40,484 nucleotides of DNA from Gemmatimonadota bacterium (GTDB taxonomy: Bacteria; Gemmatimonadota; Gemmatimonadetes; Gemmatimonadales; GWC2-71-9): contig JADFIT010000010.1 of NCBI GenBank assembly GCA_022566515.1, positions 1-40,484 of the forward strand. The letters run 5' to 3'. Every line of letters begins with the position of its first letter. Within the stretch, counting starts at the first letter, position 1. The position numbers and the translations under genes are program-made. Below the pieces are notes generated by a model, which was given only the letters and a program-made list of their open reading frames with translations, was not told where the DNA came from and did not search any database. Below, piece after piece: positions 32,786-40,383 of the stretch.

Positions 32786-33999
32786 TCTCAACCCCGTTCT
32801 CCTATCGCGCGGCCTGCGCGTACCTGTTCCCCAGACTGGGTGGGTCGGGCAAGAAGTGGTCTCTCGAGCCCACTCGGCGCCTCCTGGCAGAGATTGGGAA
32901 CCCCCAGGAACAGTTCGAAGTCATCCATATCGGCGGCACCAACGGGAAGGGATCGGTGGCTGCGATGGTGTACCAGGCCCTGTGTGAGGCGGGGTTTCGA
33001 GTGGGTCTGTACACCTCACCCCACCTGGTGGAGGTGCGGGAGCGTATCGTTGTCGCCGATCGGCCGATCGGCGAGGAGGCTTTCGCTGCATGGACCTCCC
33101 ACCTGCGTCCGGCGATAGAGGAGTCGGACGCGAGCTTTTTCGAGGCCACGACGGCGATCGCCTTGGCGGATTTCGCTGCCCGCGGTGCCCAGGTGACCGT
33201 CGTGGAGGTGGGCCTGGGTGGCCGCCTGGACAGCACCAACGTCCTGGAGCCGGTAGTGGCAGCCGTGACCAACGTCGGGATGGACCACACGGAATACCTG
33301 GGAACGACGCTCCCGGAGATCGCGGCGGAAAAAGCCGGCATCGCAAAGCCGAATATCCCCTTCGTGATTGGTGAATCGGCAGGGGAAGCCGCAGCAGTCC
33401 TCCGGGATGTGGCCGCTGGAAAAGGGGCCCGGGTCGTCGAAGTTCCCCCTGAGGAATCGTACCAGGGGGCGCTTCGTCTGGAAGGCGACCACCAGAGGCG
33501 CAATGCGGCGGTTGCCACGGCTGTTCTCCACGCCCTGCCCGCCCACCTCAGGCCCGATGCCGCAGCGATCGCGGCGGGACTGGCCAACGCTTGGGTGCCG
33601 GGACGTTTCGACAGGAGAGGCCGGTGGATCTTCGATGTGGCCCACAACCTTGCCGGAATGAGGGTGCTTGTCCGGACGCTGAGAGACCGGCCACCGCCTA
33701 AGCCCCTCCATGCCGTCGTCGGCATTCTTCGGGATAAGGACGCGATCGGAATGGTGCGGGAGATCGCCGGCGTGGCAGACGGAATTTGGCTGACATCGCC
33801 CCCCTCGGCTCCTCCGGACCGCCGGCCCGATCTGGACGCATTGGCCCCGGCTCTGGGTTCTGCGGTCAGGGTGCAGGCTGATTTCGACCGCTGTCTGGAC
33901 GAAGCAGCCAGGGGCGCGCAGACCGTCGTCGTATGCGGGTCTTTCCACACGGTCGGCGATGCGATGATGCGGGTGCCCGGATTGGCGCCGTTCGGCTAA
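32782..33999 (+). CDS. folC: Folylpolyglutamate synthase / dihydrofolate synthase with probable CTG start
   Basis: Adds glutamate to dihydropteroate and folates. The coding frame is conserved from about 32797 (FSYRAACAYLFPRLGG, a normal FolC N-terminus). It continues through the P-loop GGTNGKGS (residues 51-58 if CTG is residue 1), then YTSPHLVEVRERI, VVEVGLGGRLDSTNV, TNVGMDHTEYLG, the carbamylated-Lys type region and WIFDVAHNLAGM. No ATG, GTG or TTG exists in this frame between the stop at 32296 and GTG 32956, which lies inside the P-loop. CTG 32782 overlaps the accD stop (CTGA), and a weak AGG precedes it. It would give 405 aa, close to family length. ATC 32785 is an alternative. Confidence 0.88.
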   Translation: MISTPFSYRAACAYLFPRLGGSGKKWSLEPTRRLLAEIGNPQEQFEVIHIGGTNGKGSVAAMVYQALCEAGFRVGLYTSPHLVEVRERIVVADRPIGEEAFAAWTSHLRPAIEESDASFFEATTAIALADFAARGAQVTVVEVGLGGRLDSTNVLEPVVAAVTNVGMDHTEYLGTTLPEIAAEKAGIAKPNIPFVIGESAGEAAAVLRDVAAGKGARVVEVPPEESYQGALRLEGDHQRRNAAVATAVLHALPAHLRPDAAAIAAGLANAWVPGRFDRRGRWIFDVAHNLAGMRVLVRTLRDRPPPKPLHAVVGILRDKDAIGMVREIAGVADGIWLTSPPSAPPDRRPDLDALAPALGSAVRVQADFDRCLDEAARGAQTVVVCGSFHTVGDAMMRVPGLAPFG

Positions 34000-34008
34000 A
34001 TTGTCGCG

Positions 34009-35298
34009 ATGCAAGTAAAAGGGTTGCCCGGGTTCAGGGATTTCTACCCCGCCGACATCGCTCTCCTCCATCACATTTTTGCTGCTTGGCGAGCCGTCTC
34101 CGCTAGGTACGGCTTTGAGGAATACGACGGCCCGCCGCTCGAACCGCTCGACCTGTACACGAGGAAGAGCGGGGAGGAGATCGTAGAACAGCTCTATCAT
34201 TTTGATGATAAGGGCGGGCGATCGGTGGCCCTGCGACCGGAGATGACACCCACGCTGGCGCGTATGGTGGCGGCGAAGGCGTCTGATTTCAAGAAGCCTA
34301 TCCGGTGGTATTCCATCCCCCACCTGTTCAGATATGAGCGACAGCAGCGAGGCCGGCTACGCGAGCACTTTCAACTCAACATGGATCTGATCGGCGAGTC
34401 GGGACCGCTGGCCGATGCAGAGGTGATTGCCGCTGCGATCGATATCATGCGGGAGTTGGGCCTGGGTGCAGACGCTGTTCGGGTGCGTTTGTCCGATCGG
34501 CAGATGATGCGCGCCTTGCTGCTTGCTGCCGGGCTCGATGAGAGCCAGTTGGCGGTAGCCTATACGACGATCGACAAGATTGAGCGTGAAGACCGGGGCA
34601 AGGCGGCCGAGCGTCTGAAGACCGCCGGCATCACGGGCCCAGCTGTCGATCGTGTCTTCGATATTGGGAGCATACGTGGCTTGGAGGACGCGCTGGCGGC
34701 CTTGGGGAAGGTACGGGGTGGAGAGGAAGTCGCTGAGAATTTTGCCGCCTGTCATGCCGCGCTGTGCCGCATGGGCCTGGGCGATTTCTTAGAGGTAGAT
34801 CTGTCGATCGTACGCGGGCTGGCCTATTACACGGGTATCGTATACGAGTTGTTCGATGCCAACCGGTCGCTGCGCGCGATCTGCGGCGGCGGGCGCTACG
34901 ACGGCCTCCTGAAGGCGCTGGGTGGTGTAGACCTGCCTGCCACGGGCTTCGGCATGGGAGATGTCGTCATTACCGAGCTGCTTCGGGATCACTCGATCGT
35001 TCCGGACGCTGGTGGAAGGTTGGATGCCTTCGTTGTCGCCGTCACGACCGCCGATGTCCCGGAAGTACTTCGTTTGAGCCACGCGCTCCGCGACCGCGGG
35101 GTGCGTGTCGAATACGCTCTCAAGGCACAAGCGGTAGCCAAGCAACTCAAGATAGCGTCGGCGCGCCAGGCCAAGACGGCTGTAATCATCGGACCCGACG
35201 AGCGCGAAGCAGGAGAGGTGATGCTACGGAATCTCGGTACGGGAACCGAGGAGCGAATTGCGGTGGACAAGCTTGTGACCGAGCATGAATGGGTATGA
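34009..35298 (+). CDS. hisS: Histidyl-tRNA synthetase
   Basis: Charges tRNA-His. The 429 aa class II synthetase has VKGLPGFRDFYPAD, ALRPEMTPTLARM (motif 1 region), FRYERQQRGRLREHFQLNMD (motif 2), the histidine-binding VRGLAYYTGIVYELFD and CGGGRYDGL, motif 3 ATGFGMG and a C-terminal anticodon-binding domain (about 330-429). It starts nine bases after the folC stop and is 58 bases from proS. Confidence 0.96.
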   Translation: MQVKGLPGFRDFYPADIALLHHIFAAWRAVSARYGFEEYDGPPLEPLDLYTRKSGEEIVEQLYHFDDKGGRSVALRPEMTPTLARMVAAKASDFKKPIRWYSIPHLFRYERQQRGRLREHFQLNMDLIGESGPLADAEVIAAAIDIMRELGLGADAVRVRLSDRQMMRALLLAAGLDESQLAVAYTTIDKIEREDRGKAAERLKTAGITGPAVDRVFDIGSIRGLEDALAALGKVRGGEEVAENFAACHAALCRMGLGDFLEVDLSIVRGLAYYTGIVYELFDANRSLRAICGGGRYDGLLKALGGVDLPATGFGMGDVVITELLRDHSIVPDAGGRLDAFVVAVTTADVPEVLRLSHALRDRGVRVEYALKAQAVAKQLKIASARQAKTAVIIGPDEREAGEVMLRNLGTGTEERIAVDKLVTEHEWV

Positions 35299-35356
35299 AG
35301 CCCCCGCGAATGGAAGTTGAATCAATGACAAGGAAGCGATCACTAATGGGTGACCG

Positions 35357-36802
35357 ATGAGTGAAGATCAACGCCTCACAAAACGCAGCGAGGATTTCAG
35401 CGCCTGGTACAACGAGGTCGTCCTACGTGCCGAGCTGGCAGACTACTCTCCGGTGCGGGGATGCATGGTCATCCGGCCGCGAGGATATGCCATTTGGGAG
35501 CTCATGCAACGGGCTCTCGACGACATGCTCAAGGCCACCGGCCACCAGAACGCGTATTTCCCGATGCTCATTCCAGAGAGCTTCCTGGCGCGGGAGGCAG
35601 AGCACGTCGAAGGTTTCGCACCACAAACCGCGGTTGTGACACGCGCAGGCGGTAAAGAGCTGGAAGAGCCCCTCGTACTGCGCCCCACTTCTGAGACTAT
35701 CATCTACGCGATGTTCGCCAAGTGGATTCAGAGCTACCGAGACCTGCCGTTGCTGATCAACCAATGGGCCAACATCGTGCGCTGGGAAAAACGAACTCGG
35801 CTGTTTCTGAGAACCACCGAGTTTCTGTGGCAGGAGGGACACACGGCACACATCAACGAGGAAGAAGCAGAGACGGAAGCGCGCAGTATCCTCGCACTGT
35901 ACCGTCGTTTCATGGAAGAGTGGATGGCCATGCCCGTGATTACGGGACTGAAGACAGAGTCAGAGAGGTTTGCAGGGGCGCTGCGCACGTATGGGTGCGA
36001 GGCCCTCATGCAGGACAACAAGGCGCTGCAAGCCGGCACGTCACACAATCTTGGCCAAAACTTCGCGAAGGCCTTCGACGTGGACTACCAAACAGCCGCA
36101 GGCCAGATGGATTACGTCTGGAATACGTCATGGGGTGTCTCCACGCGGCTCGTCGGGGCACTCATCATGACACATGGCGACGATAAGGGCCTTGTGCTGC
36201 CACCGCGTCTCGCACCTGTCCAGGTGATGATCGTCCCGATCTGGAAGACTGACGCGGATCGCGTGGCGGTGCTGCAGGTATCCCACCGAGTGAGTGAGGT
36301 GCTGCGTGAATCAGGTCTGCGCGTCGAGGTGGACGACCGGGATGGGATGAAGCCCGGTGCCAAGTACTATCAATGGGAGCTGCGGGGAGTGCCTGTTCGG
36401 CTGGAGATTGGTCCCCGCGATGTGGCCGAAGGCCAGGCCATACTTGCGCGGCGAACGGGTGGCAAGGTTCCGGTCAAAATGGACGAAATATCGGAATTTG
36501 TGAACGAGACCCTGGAAATGCTGCAAAGGAGCCTGCTGGACTCTGCGAAGTCACGCCAGGCGCAGAACAGCGTGCGGGACGTGACTATGGATCAGCTGGT
36601 CGAATTGATGGCCGGCAAAGGCGGGTTCGCGTACGGCGGTTTTTGCGGGAATGCTGCCTGTGAACAGCGGATCAAGGATGAGACAAAGGCAACGATACGG
36701 GTAATCCCCGACCCGGATTTCCAGTCCGAACGGAAACCTAGGAAGTGCGTCGCCTGCGGCGAGGCCGCAACGACCGAGGCGGTGTGGGCCAAGGCATACT
36801 GA
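35357..36802 (+). CDS. proS: Prolyl-tRNA synthetase, archaeal/eukaryotic type with C-terminal zinc domain
   Basis: Charges tRNA-Pro. The 481 aa enzyme is the short type without the bacterial editing (INS) insertion. It has YFPMLIPESFL, the proline-binding PTSETIIYAMFAKWIQSYRD, motif 2 (FLRTTEFLWQEGHTAH), motif 3 MTHGDDKGLVLPP, an anticodon-binding domain and a C-terminal zinc-binding domain (Cys430, Cys435, Cys464, Cys467) ending in the typical ...AKAY terminal Tyr. It ends convergent to ptsN with 40 bases between them and no visible terminator. Confidence 0.96.
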   Translation: MSEDQRLTKRSEDFSAWYNEVVLRAELADYSPVRGCMVIRPRGYAIWELMQRALDDMLKATGHQNAYFPMLIPESFLAREAEHVEGFAPQTAVVTRAGGKELEEPLVLRPTSETIIYAMFAKWIQSYRDLPLLINQWANIVRWEKRTRLFLRTTEFLWQEGHTAHINEEEAETEARSILALYRRFMEEWMAMPVITGLKTESERFAGALRTYGCEALMQDNKALQAGTSHNLGQNFAKAFDVDYQTAAGQMDYVWNTSWGVSTRLVGALIMTHGDDKGLVLPPRLAPVQVMIVPIWKTDADRVAVLQVSHRVSEVLRESGLRVEVDDRDGMKPGAKYYQWELRGVPVRLEIGPRDVAEGQAILARRTGGKVPVKMDEISEFVNETLEMLQRSLLDSAKSRQAQNSVRDVTMDQLVELMAGKGGFAYGGFCGNAACEQRIKDETKATIRVIPDPDFQSERKPRKCVACGEAATTEAVWAKAY

Positions 36803-36842
36803 CCCAACGGCCGGAGGGCAGCGCTAGAGTGGGAGTAGACGA

Positions 36843-37295
36843 CTAGAATTCTTGTTCCTCGAGCAGTGCGAGAAAATGCTCCGGCTCCTCCAGCCGGGCC
36901 AGTCGCTCGGGAATATCGGGTTCCTTTGCGAACTGGGCAATCTTTCCCAGAACCGGCAGGTATTGGTTAGATACCTCCATCGGGGGGGCAACGATCAGGA
37001 AGAAGTCGTGTACCGGCTTGTTATCGATCGCCTTGAAGTCCACGCCGGCCGGCTTCCGCCCGAAGACGACGCGAAGCTGAGACACGACGAGTGATCGGCA
37101 GTGGGGGATGGCAATGCCCCGGCCGATACCAGTCGACCCGAGGTTCTCGCGTCGTTTGAGCATCTTGAACAGCGTTCCGTCGGATTTTTCATCCAGCGAC
37201 AGCAGCGAGACCAACTCCTTGAGCAACTCATCTTTGGTGTTGCCCTCGAGCTGTAACTTTATGGCATCAGCAGAGAAAAACTCTCGTAGGCGCAT
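36843..37295 (-). CDS. ptsN: PTS IIA-like nitrogen-regulatory protein (PtsN family)
   Basis: A phospho-acceptor protein of the regulatory nitrogen PTS, which in other bacteria controls potassium transport and sigma-54 functions rather than sugar uptake. The 150 aa EIIA type-2 domain has His65 in GIGRGIAIPHCR, the phosphorylation site, followed by VVFGRKPAGVDFKAIDNKPV and HDFFLIVAPP. It lies alone. The usual neighbours rpoN, hpf and rapZ are absent, and no EI or HPr gene is in the window. It diverges from dusB. A good promoter with TTGACA and TACGTT lies 66 bases upstream. Confidence 0.9.
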   Translation of the reverse strand: MRLREFFSADAIKLQLEGNTKDELLKELVSLLSLDEKSDGTLFKMLKRRENLGSTGIGRGIAIPHCRSLVVSQLRVVFGRKPAGVDFKAIDNKPVHDFFLIVAPPMEVSNQYLPVLGKIAQFAKEPDIPERLARLEEPEHFLALLEEQEF

Positions 37296-37360
37296 TAGCT
37301 AATCCTGTACTTGGCAGGGGTGTCGTCACATCGATCCTGGGGCACGCTGCGACCGGTCGA

Positions 37361-37389
37361 AACGTACGAGAACTCCGCAACCCTGTCAA
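37361..37389 (-). promoter_or_regulatory. Predicted ptsN promoter (TTGACA-N17-TACGTT)
   Basis: On the minus strand a perfect -35 box TTGACA (37384-37389) is followed after 17 bases by TACGTT (37361-37366). Transcription would start around 37354, leaving a leader of about 58 bases. No equally good promoter is seen for dusB on the plus strand. Confidence 0.6.
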
Positions 37390-37434
37390 ACGCAGAGAGT
37401 TGCTGCCGTCCCCAGGGGTAGTTAACTTCGCCAC

Positions 37435-38424
37435 ATGGCGTTTCCCTATCCTGTAGAGCACAATGTTCCGCTTTTCCTCGCGCCAATGGCTGGTGTTTCG
37501 GAGCCGCCGTTTCGCAGGTTATGCCGATCGTTTGGCGCTGACGTGGTCGTATCAGAGTTTCTTTCTTGCGAAGGCTTGCGACGGGGGATCAGGAGCGTTC
37601 ACGACGGAGCATTCTTCACTGCCCAGGAACGGCCCATCGGAATCCAGTTGTACGGATCAAACCCAGAAAGTATGGCCGAGGCGGCCGCGCTGGTGACGGA
37701 TTACTATCAGCCGGATTTCATCGACATCAACTTCGGGTGTCCGGTGAAGAAGGTGGTCCGTCGTAACGGAGGGTCGGGGTGTCTCAAGGATCTCGGTTTG
37801 GTGGCGGCGATCATTCAGGCGGTGCGAGATGCCACTACGCTGTCTGTGACCGTCAAAATCCGCAGTGGTTGGGACGATAACCTGCGGGATCCCGTGCGCA
37901 TCGGCTTGGCCTGTCAGGAGGCGGGGGCGGAAGTGCTGACACTGCATCCCCGGACTCGCTCACAGATGTATCGGGGAGAGGCTCGCTGGGAGGAGATAGC
38001 GGCCTTGGTGGACGCCCTCGACATTCCAGTGGTCGGTAACGGCGACATCAAGACCGCGGAGGACGCGGTCCGAATGCATGAAAAGACGGGCTGCGCCGGA
38101 CTCATGATAGCACGTGGATCCTTCGGCAACCCATGGATCTTTCAGCAGACGAGGGACTTGCTCGCAGGGCGAACTCCCAAACCGACCCCCGGAGCTGCAG
38201 AGCGTTTCGCCGTGGCTCTCCATCATGCGAAGCTTGTCGTGGAAACCCAGGGCGATAGTCGGAGGACGGCCCTTGAATTCCGCAAGCACCTGGGGTGGTA
38301 CACTCGCGGCCTGCCGGAGAGTGCGGAACTCCGGAGTCGATTATATCGGGTTGAATCTATGTTGGAGGCGGATGAGATCCTTCGCGATTACCTGAAACCG
38401 ACTCGGGATGTGGTGTGCCGTTAG
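37435..38424 (+). CDS. dusB: tRNA-dihydrouridine synthase, DusB-like
   Basis: Reduces uridine in tRNA D-loops with FMN and NADPH. The 329 aa protein has the FMN-barrel start FLAPMAGVSEPPFRRL, the DINFGCPVKKVVRRNGGSG motif with catalytic Cys102, VKIRSGWD, TLHPRTRSQMYRGEARW, VVGNGDI and MIARGSFGNPW, then the helical RNA-binding domain with RKHLGWYTRGLP. These fit the DusB subgroup. It is divergent from ptsN and followed by a diguanylate cyclase gene after a 74-base gap. Confidence 0.94.
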   Translation: MAFPYPVEHNVPLFLAPMAGVSEPPFRRLCRSFGADVVVSEFLSCEGLRRGIRSVHDGAFFTAQERPIGIQLYGSNPESMAEAAALVTDYYQPDFIDINFGCPVKKVVRRNGGSGCLKDLGLVAAIIQAVRDATTLSVTVKIRSGWDDNLRDPVRIGLACQEAGAEVLTLHPRTRSQMYRGEARWEEIAALVDALDIPVVGNGDIKTAEDAVRMHEKTGCAGLMIARGSFGNPWIFQQTRDLLAGRTPKPTPGAAERFAVALHHAKLVVETQGDSRRTALEFRKHLGWYTRGLPESAELRSRLYRVESMLEADEILRDYLKPTRDVVCR

Positions 38425-38440
38425 ACGTGAGGTGTCGGCA

Positions 38441-38460
38441 GTTCGATTTGGACATCGAAC
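38441..38460. repeat. Inverted repeat between dusB and the GGDEF gene
   Basis: GTTCGAT (38441-38447) and ATCGAAC (38454-38460) are a perfect seven-base inverted repeat with loop TTGGAC. It may be a transcription-end hairpin for dusB (without T-run) or an operator for the GGDEF gene. Confidence 0.4.
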
Positions 38461-38498
38461 CGGTGGTGCTGTCTCGAACCGTGTGAGCAACTGACAGA

Positions 38499-39932
38499 AT
38501 GGCCTGGATAACGCTCATCATCGGACTGCTGCTTGGTGTTGTGATAGGCATGGGAGCTGCAGGCGGCCTCCGCCGCCGTTGGCTCACGAGTGGATCGCGT
38601 CGAGGCCGGACACCTCTCGCATCGGTCGAACATGTGGTGGATTTGATCAGGCGCGCGCACCACGCCGACGCTGTGTGTCTGTGCGCTCGTGATGCGGAGC
38701 CGGTGGTGGCGAGCGGTTCGAGTCCCTTGAAACCGGAGGTCGCCGAGCGGGCGATGTCTCTCGCCAAGCGGGCGATGGACGATGGGCGGGAGCACGTAAT
38801 CCGCGGCGATGAAACCATGGTAGCAGTGGGCGACCGCAAGCGCGGGGTTGCAGTGGTGTTGGGCTCGGCGGATACCTCTCAGGACCAGGCACAAGCTATA
38901 GCGTCCGAATTGCGGCGGCTGCTGGCGGAATTTCAGGTCGATCTTGACCCTCGCTGGTCCGGTGGTTCGACGCCGCCGGTGGACTTACCGCCGGAACTCG
39001 ACACACTCGCAGCGATTGCGTCCGGACTGTGTGATCGGGCGCGCACAATCACAGGATGGCCAACCGCGGTCGTAATCCGCGACCCCCAGACACAAGTGGC
39101 CTCCGTCATCTCCGTGTCCAATAACGCAGACCGGCGATTGATCGGCGTATCCGTGACGCCGGATTCGGCGGCTGGTCGGGCGTGCATGGGCGACGGGGCA
39201 GTCGCAGCGGGTAGGAGCGAAGACTTGTTTGGGCGTGGGCCCACCGACCGCCGACGGAAGACCGGCGCTGGAACGGCGTACCCGCTTTGTGACGGGCACG
39301 ACGGCGTGGGTGCCCTGGTCGTCTTCGGTCCCAACGAGGACTTGGATCCCGCGGTGCGGGAGCGTGTGATGTGGCTGACGGTCGAGACGGGACCGCGTTT
39401 CGCCGCGGCTGCTGCGGTGCGAGCGGCCGAAGAGCGTGCCGACACTGACAATCTCACCGGGCTTCCCAATCGTGCCGGACTCGAGGGCGTGATGGCGCAT
39501 GCGCCTCACGGACCGTGCGCGGTTCTGTGTGTGGATCTGGATGATTTCAAGAAGATCGTTGACGAGCTTGGCCACGCGGCCGGCGATGCCGTGCTCAAGC
39601 ATGTTGTGCGGGTCCTACGGGGCGCCATTCGCGACATCGACGTGGCGGCTCGTGTCGGTGGGGAAGAGTTCGTAGTGTGGCTCCCCGAGACAGATAGGAA
39701 AGCGGCTTCAAGGGTGGCCGAGCGAATCCGCCGGAGCTTGGCCGATCTAGAGTGGGAGTGGGCGGGAGCCGGAGTTACCCTGACATGCTCGGTCGGCGTG
39801 TCCGCCCGGCCGGAAACCACCTCTGACCTCCCCAACCTCATTCCCACCGCCGATGCTGCTCTCGATCGCGCCAAACGGGCCGGGCGGAACCGAGTGGAGG
39901 TTGCCACAGCCGAGGTGAAGCAATCCGGTTGA
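38499..39932 (+). CDS. Membrane-anchored diguanylate cyclase (GGDEF domain)
   Basis: Predicted to make cyclic di-GMP from two GTP. The 477 aa protein has one N-terminal membrane helix (about residues 4-24) and a middle region (about 165-310) that looks like a GAF-type sensor fold, though no ligand residues can be named. A GGDEF domain follows, with DNLTGLPNRAGLE, VDLDDFKKIVDELGHAAGD, the active site GGEEF (387-391) and an intact inhibitory I-site RDID (378-381) at the proper five-residue distance. It should therefore be active and feedback-inhibited. There is no EAL or HD-GYP domain. Its TGA stop overlaps the -35 box of the ssrA promoter. Confidence 0.92.
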   Translation: MAWITLIIGLLLGVVIGMGAAGGLRRRWLTSGSRRGRTPLASVEHVVDLIRRAHHADAVCLCARDAEPVVASGSSPLKPEVAERAMSLAKRAMDDGREHVIRGDETMVAVGDRKRGVAVVLGSADTSQDQAQAIASELRRLLAEFQVDLDPRWSGGSTPPVDLPPELDTLAAIASGLCDRARTITGWPTAVVIRDPQTQVASVISVSNNADRRLIGVSVTPDSAAGRACMGDGAVAAGRSEDLFGRGPTDRRRKTGAGTAYPLCDGHDGVGALVVFGPNEDLDPAVRERVMWLTVETGPRFAAAAAVRAAEERADTDNLTGLPNRAGLEGVMAHAPHGPCAVLCVDLDDFKKIVDELGHAAGDAVLKHVVRVLRGAIRDIDVAARVGGEEFVVWLPETDRKAASRVAERIRRSLADLEWEWAGAGVTLTCSVGVSARPETTSDLPNLIPTADAALDRAKRAGRNRVEVATAEVKQSG

Positions 39933-39956
39933 CTCCAGGGCTCGGTGGGCTAAATT
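39929..39956 (+). promoter_or_regulatory. Predicted ssrA promoter (TTGACT-N16-TAAATT)
   Basis: TTGACT (39929-39934) overlaps the TGA of the preceding gene, and TAAATT (39951-39956) follows after 16 bases. Transcription would begin near 39963, giving a precursor with about 25 extra 5' bases before the mature tmRNA end. Confidence 0.55.
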
Positions 39957-39988
39957 TCTCTATTACAACGGTTTAGGTGGTTCAACGG

Positions 39989-40343
39989 GGGGGCGACTGG
40001 CTTCGACGGGTCGCGTGATGCTGTCGTTGCGTGTCCAGGTTCCTGGTGCCCTGGTTAAACACGCCGGGAAAAAACACAATTGCCAATTCTGATCTGGCAT
40101 TGGCTGCTTAAGCGTAAAGCTTAACGCACCTGCCCTTGTGGCAGCCCGCCTGAGGCGGCGCGAGGGTATCGGAAAGTCAGGCTGCGGTTTCACGTTGCTT
40201 CCGCGTGAAGCTCAAGTTTTTGGAAGATTGTCCGTCGATTGGGCTGGTTGTGCGCCGTTCGGCGGAGACCTCAAGCACGACCTACGCACGTAGAGCGACT
40301 GTGGATCGAGGTTCGGACCGGGGTTCGATTCCCCGCGCCTCCA
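39989..40343 (+). ncRNA. ssrA: Transfer-messenger RNA (tmRNA)
   Basis: Rescues stalled ribosomes and tags the nascent protein, with SmpB. The 5' end GGGGGCGACTGGCTTCGACG is the classic tmRNA start. Its first seven bases pair with CGCCTCC (40336-40342), one G-U pair, leaving A40343 as discriminator. The 3' part carries the T-loop GGGGTTCGATTCCCC. The length of 355 is typical of one-piece tmRNA. The 3' CCA is not encoded, since TGG follows the discriminator, so it must be added after processing. A tag frame ending ...ALAA-stop is present (40067-40111). Confidence 0.95.
40067..40111 (+). other. tmRNA proteolysis-tag reading frame
   Basis: Inside ssrA the frame GGA...GCT TAA encodes GKNTIANSDLALAA, ending in the LAA signal recognised by ClpXP-type proteases. 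I take GGA (Gly) at 40067 as the resume codon because Gly resume codons are known in related tmRNAs, but the exact resume point cannot be proved from sequence. An upstream codon is possible. The tag is 14 residues if this is right. Confidence 0.6.
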
Positions 40344-40345
40344 TG

Positions 40346-40383
40346 GCAAAACCCTCAGGTTTTCTGGGGGTTTTGCTTGTTTC
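40346..40383 (+). terminator. Rho-independent terminator of ssrA
   Basis: GCAAAACCCTCAG (40346-40358) pairs over 13 positions (one U-G) with CTGGGGGTTTTGC (40364-40376) around a GTTTT loop and is followed by TTGTTTC. It begins two bases after the tmRNA discriminator. Confidence 0.88.

Noticed and set aside
32956-33999. GTG 32956 as the start of folC.
   Set aside because: It would remove the P-loop GGTNGKGS and the conserved N-terminus that is present in frame upstream.
33016-34323. Two long minus-strand frames (to 435 codons) opposite folC and hisS.
   Set aside because: The coding strand is fixed by full FolC and HisRS motifs; the antisense products are Arg/Gly/Pro-rich without motifs.
40321-40343. 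A tRNA gene suggested by the T-loop sequence near 40321.
   Set aside because: It is the tRNA-like 3' end of tmRNA; no separate D-arm and anticodon arm exist.
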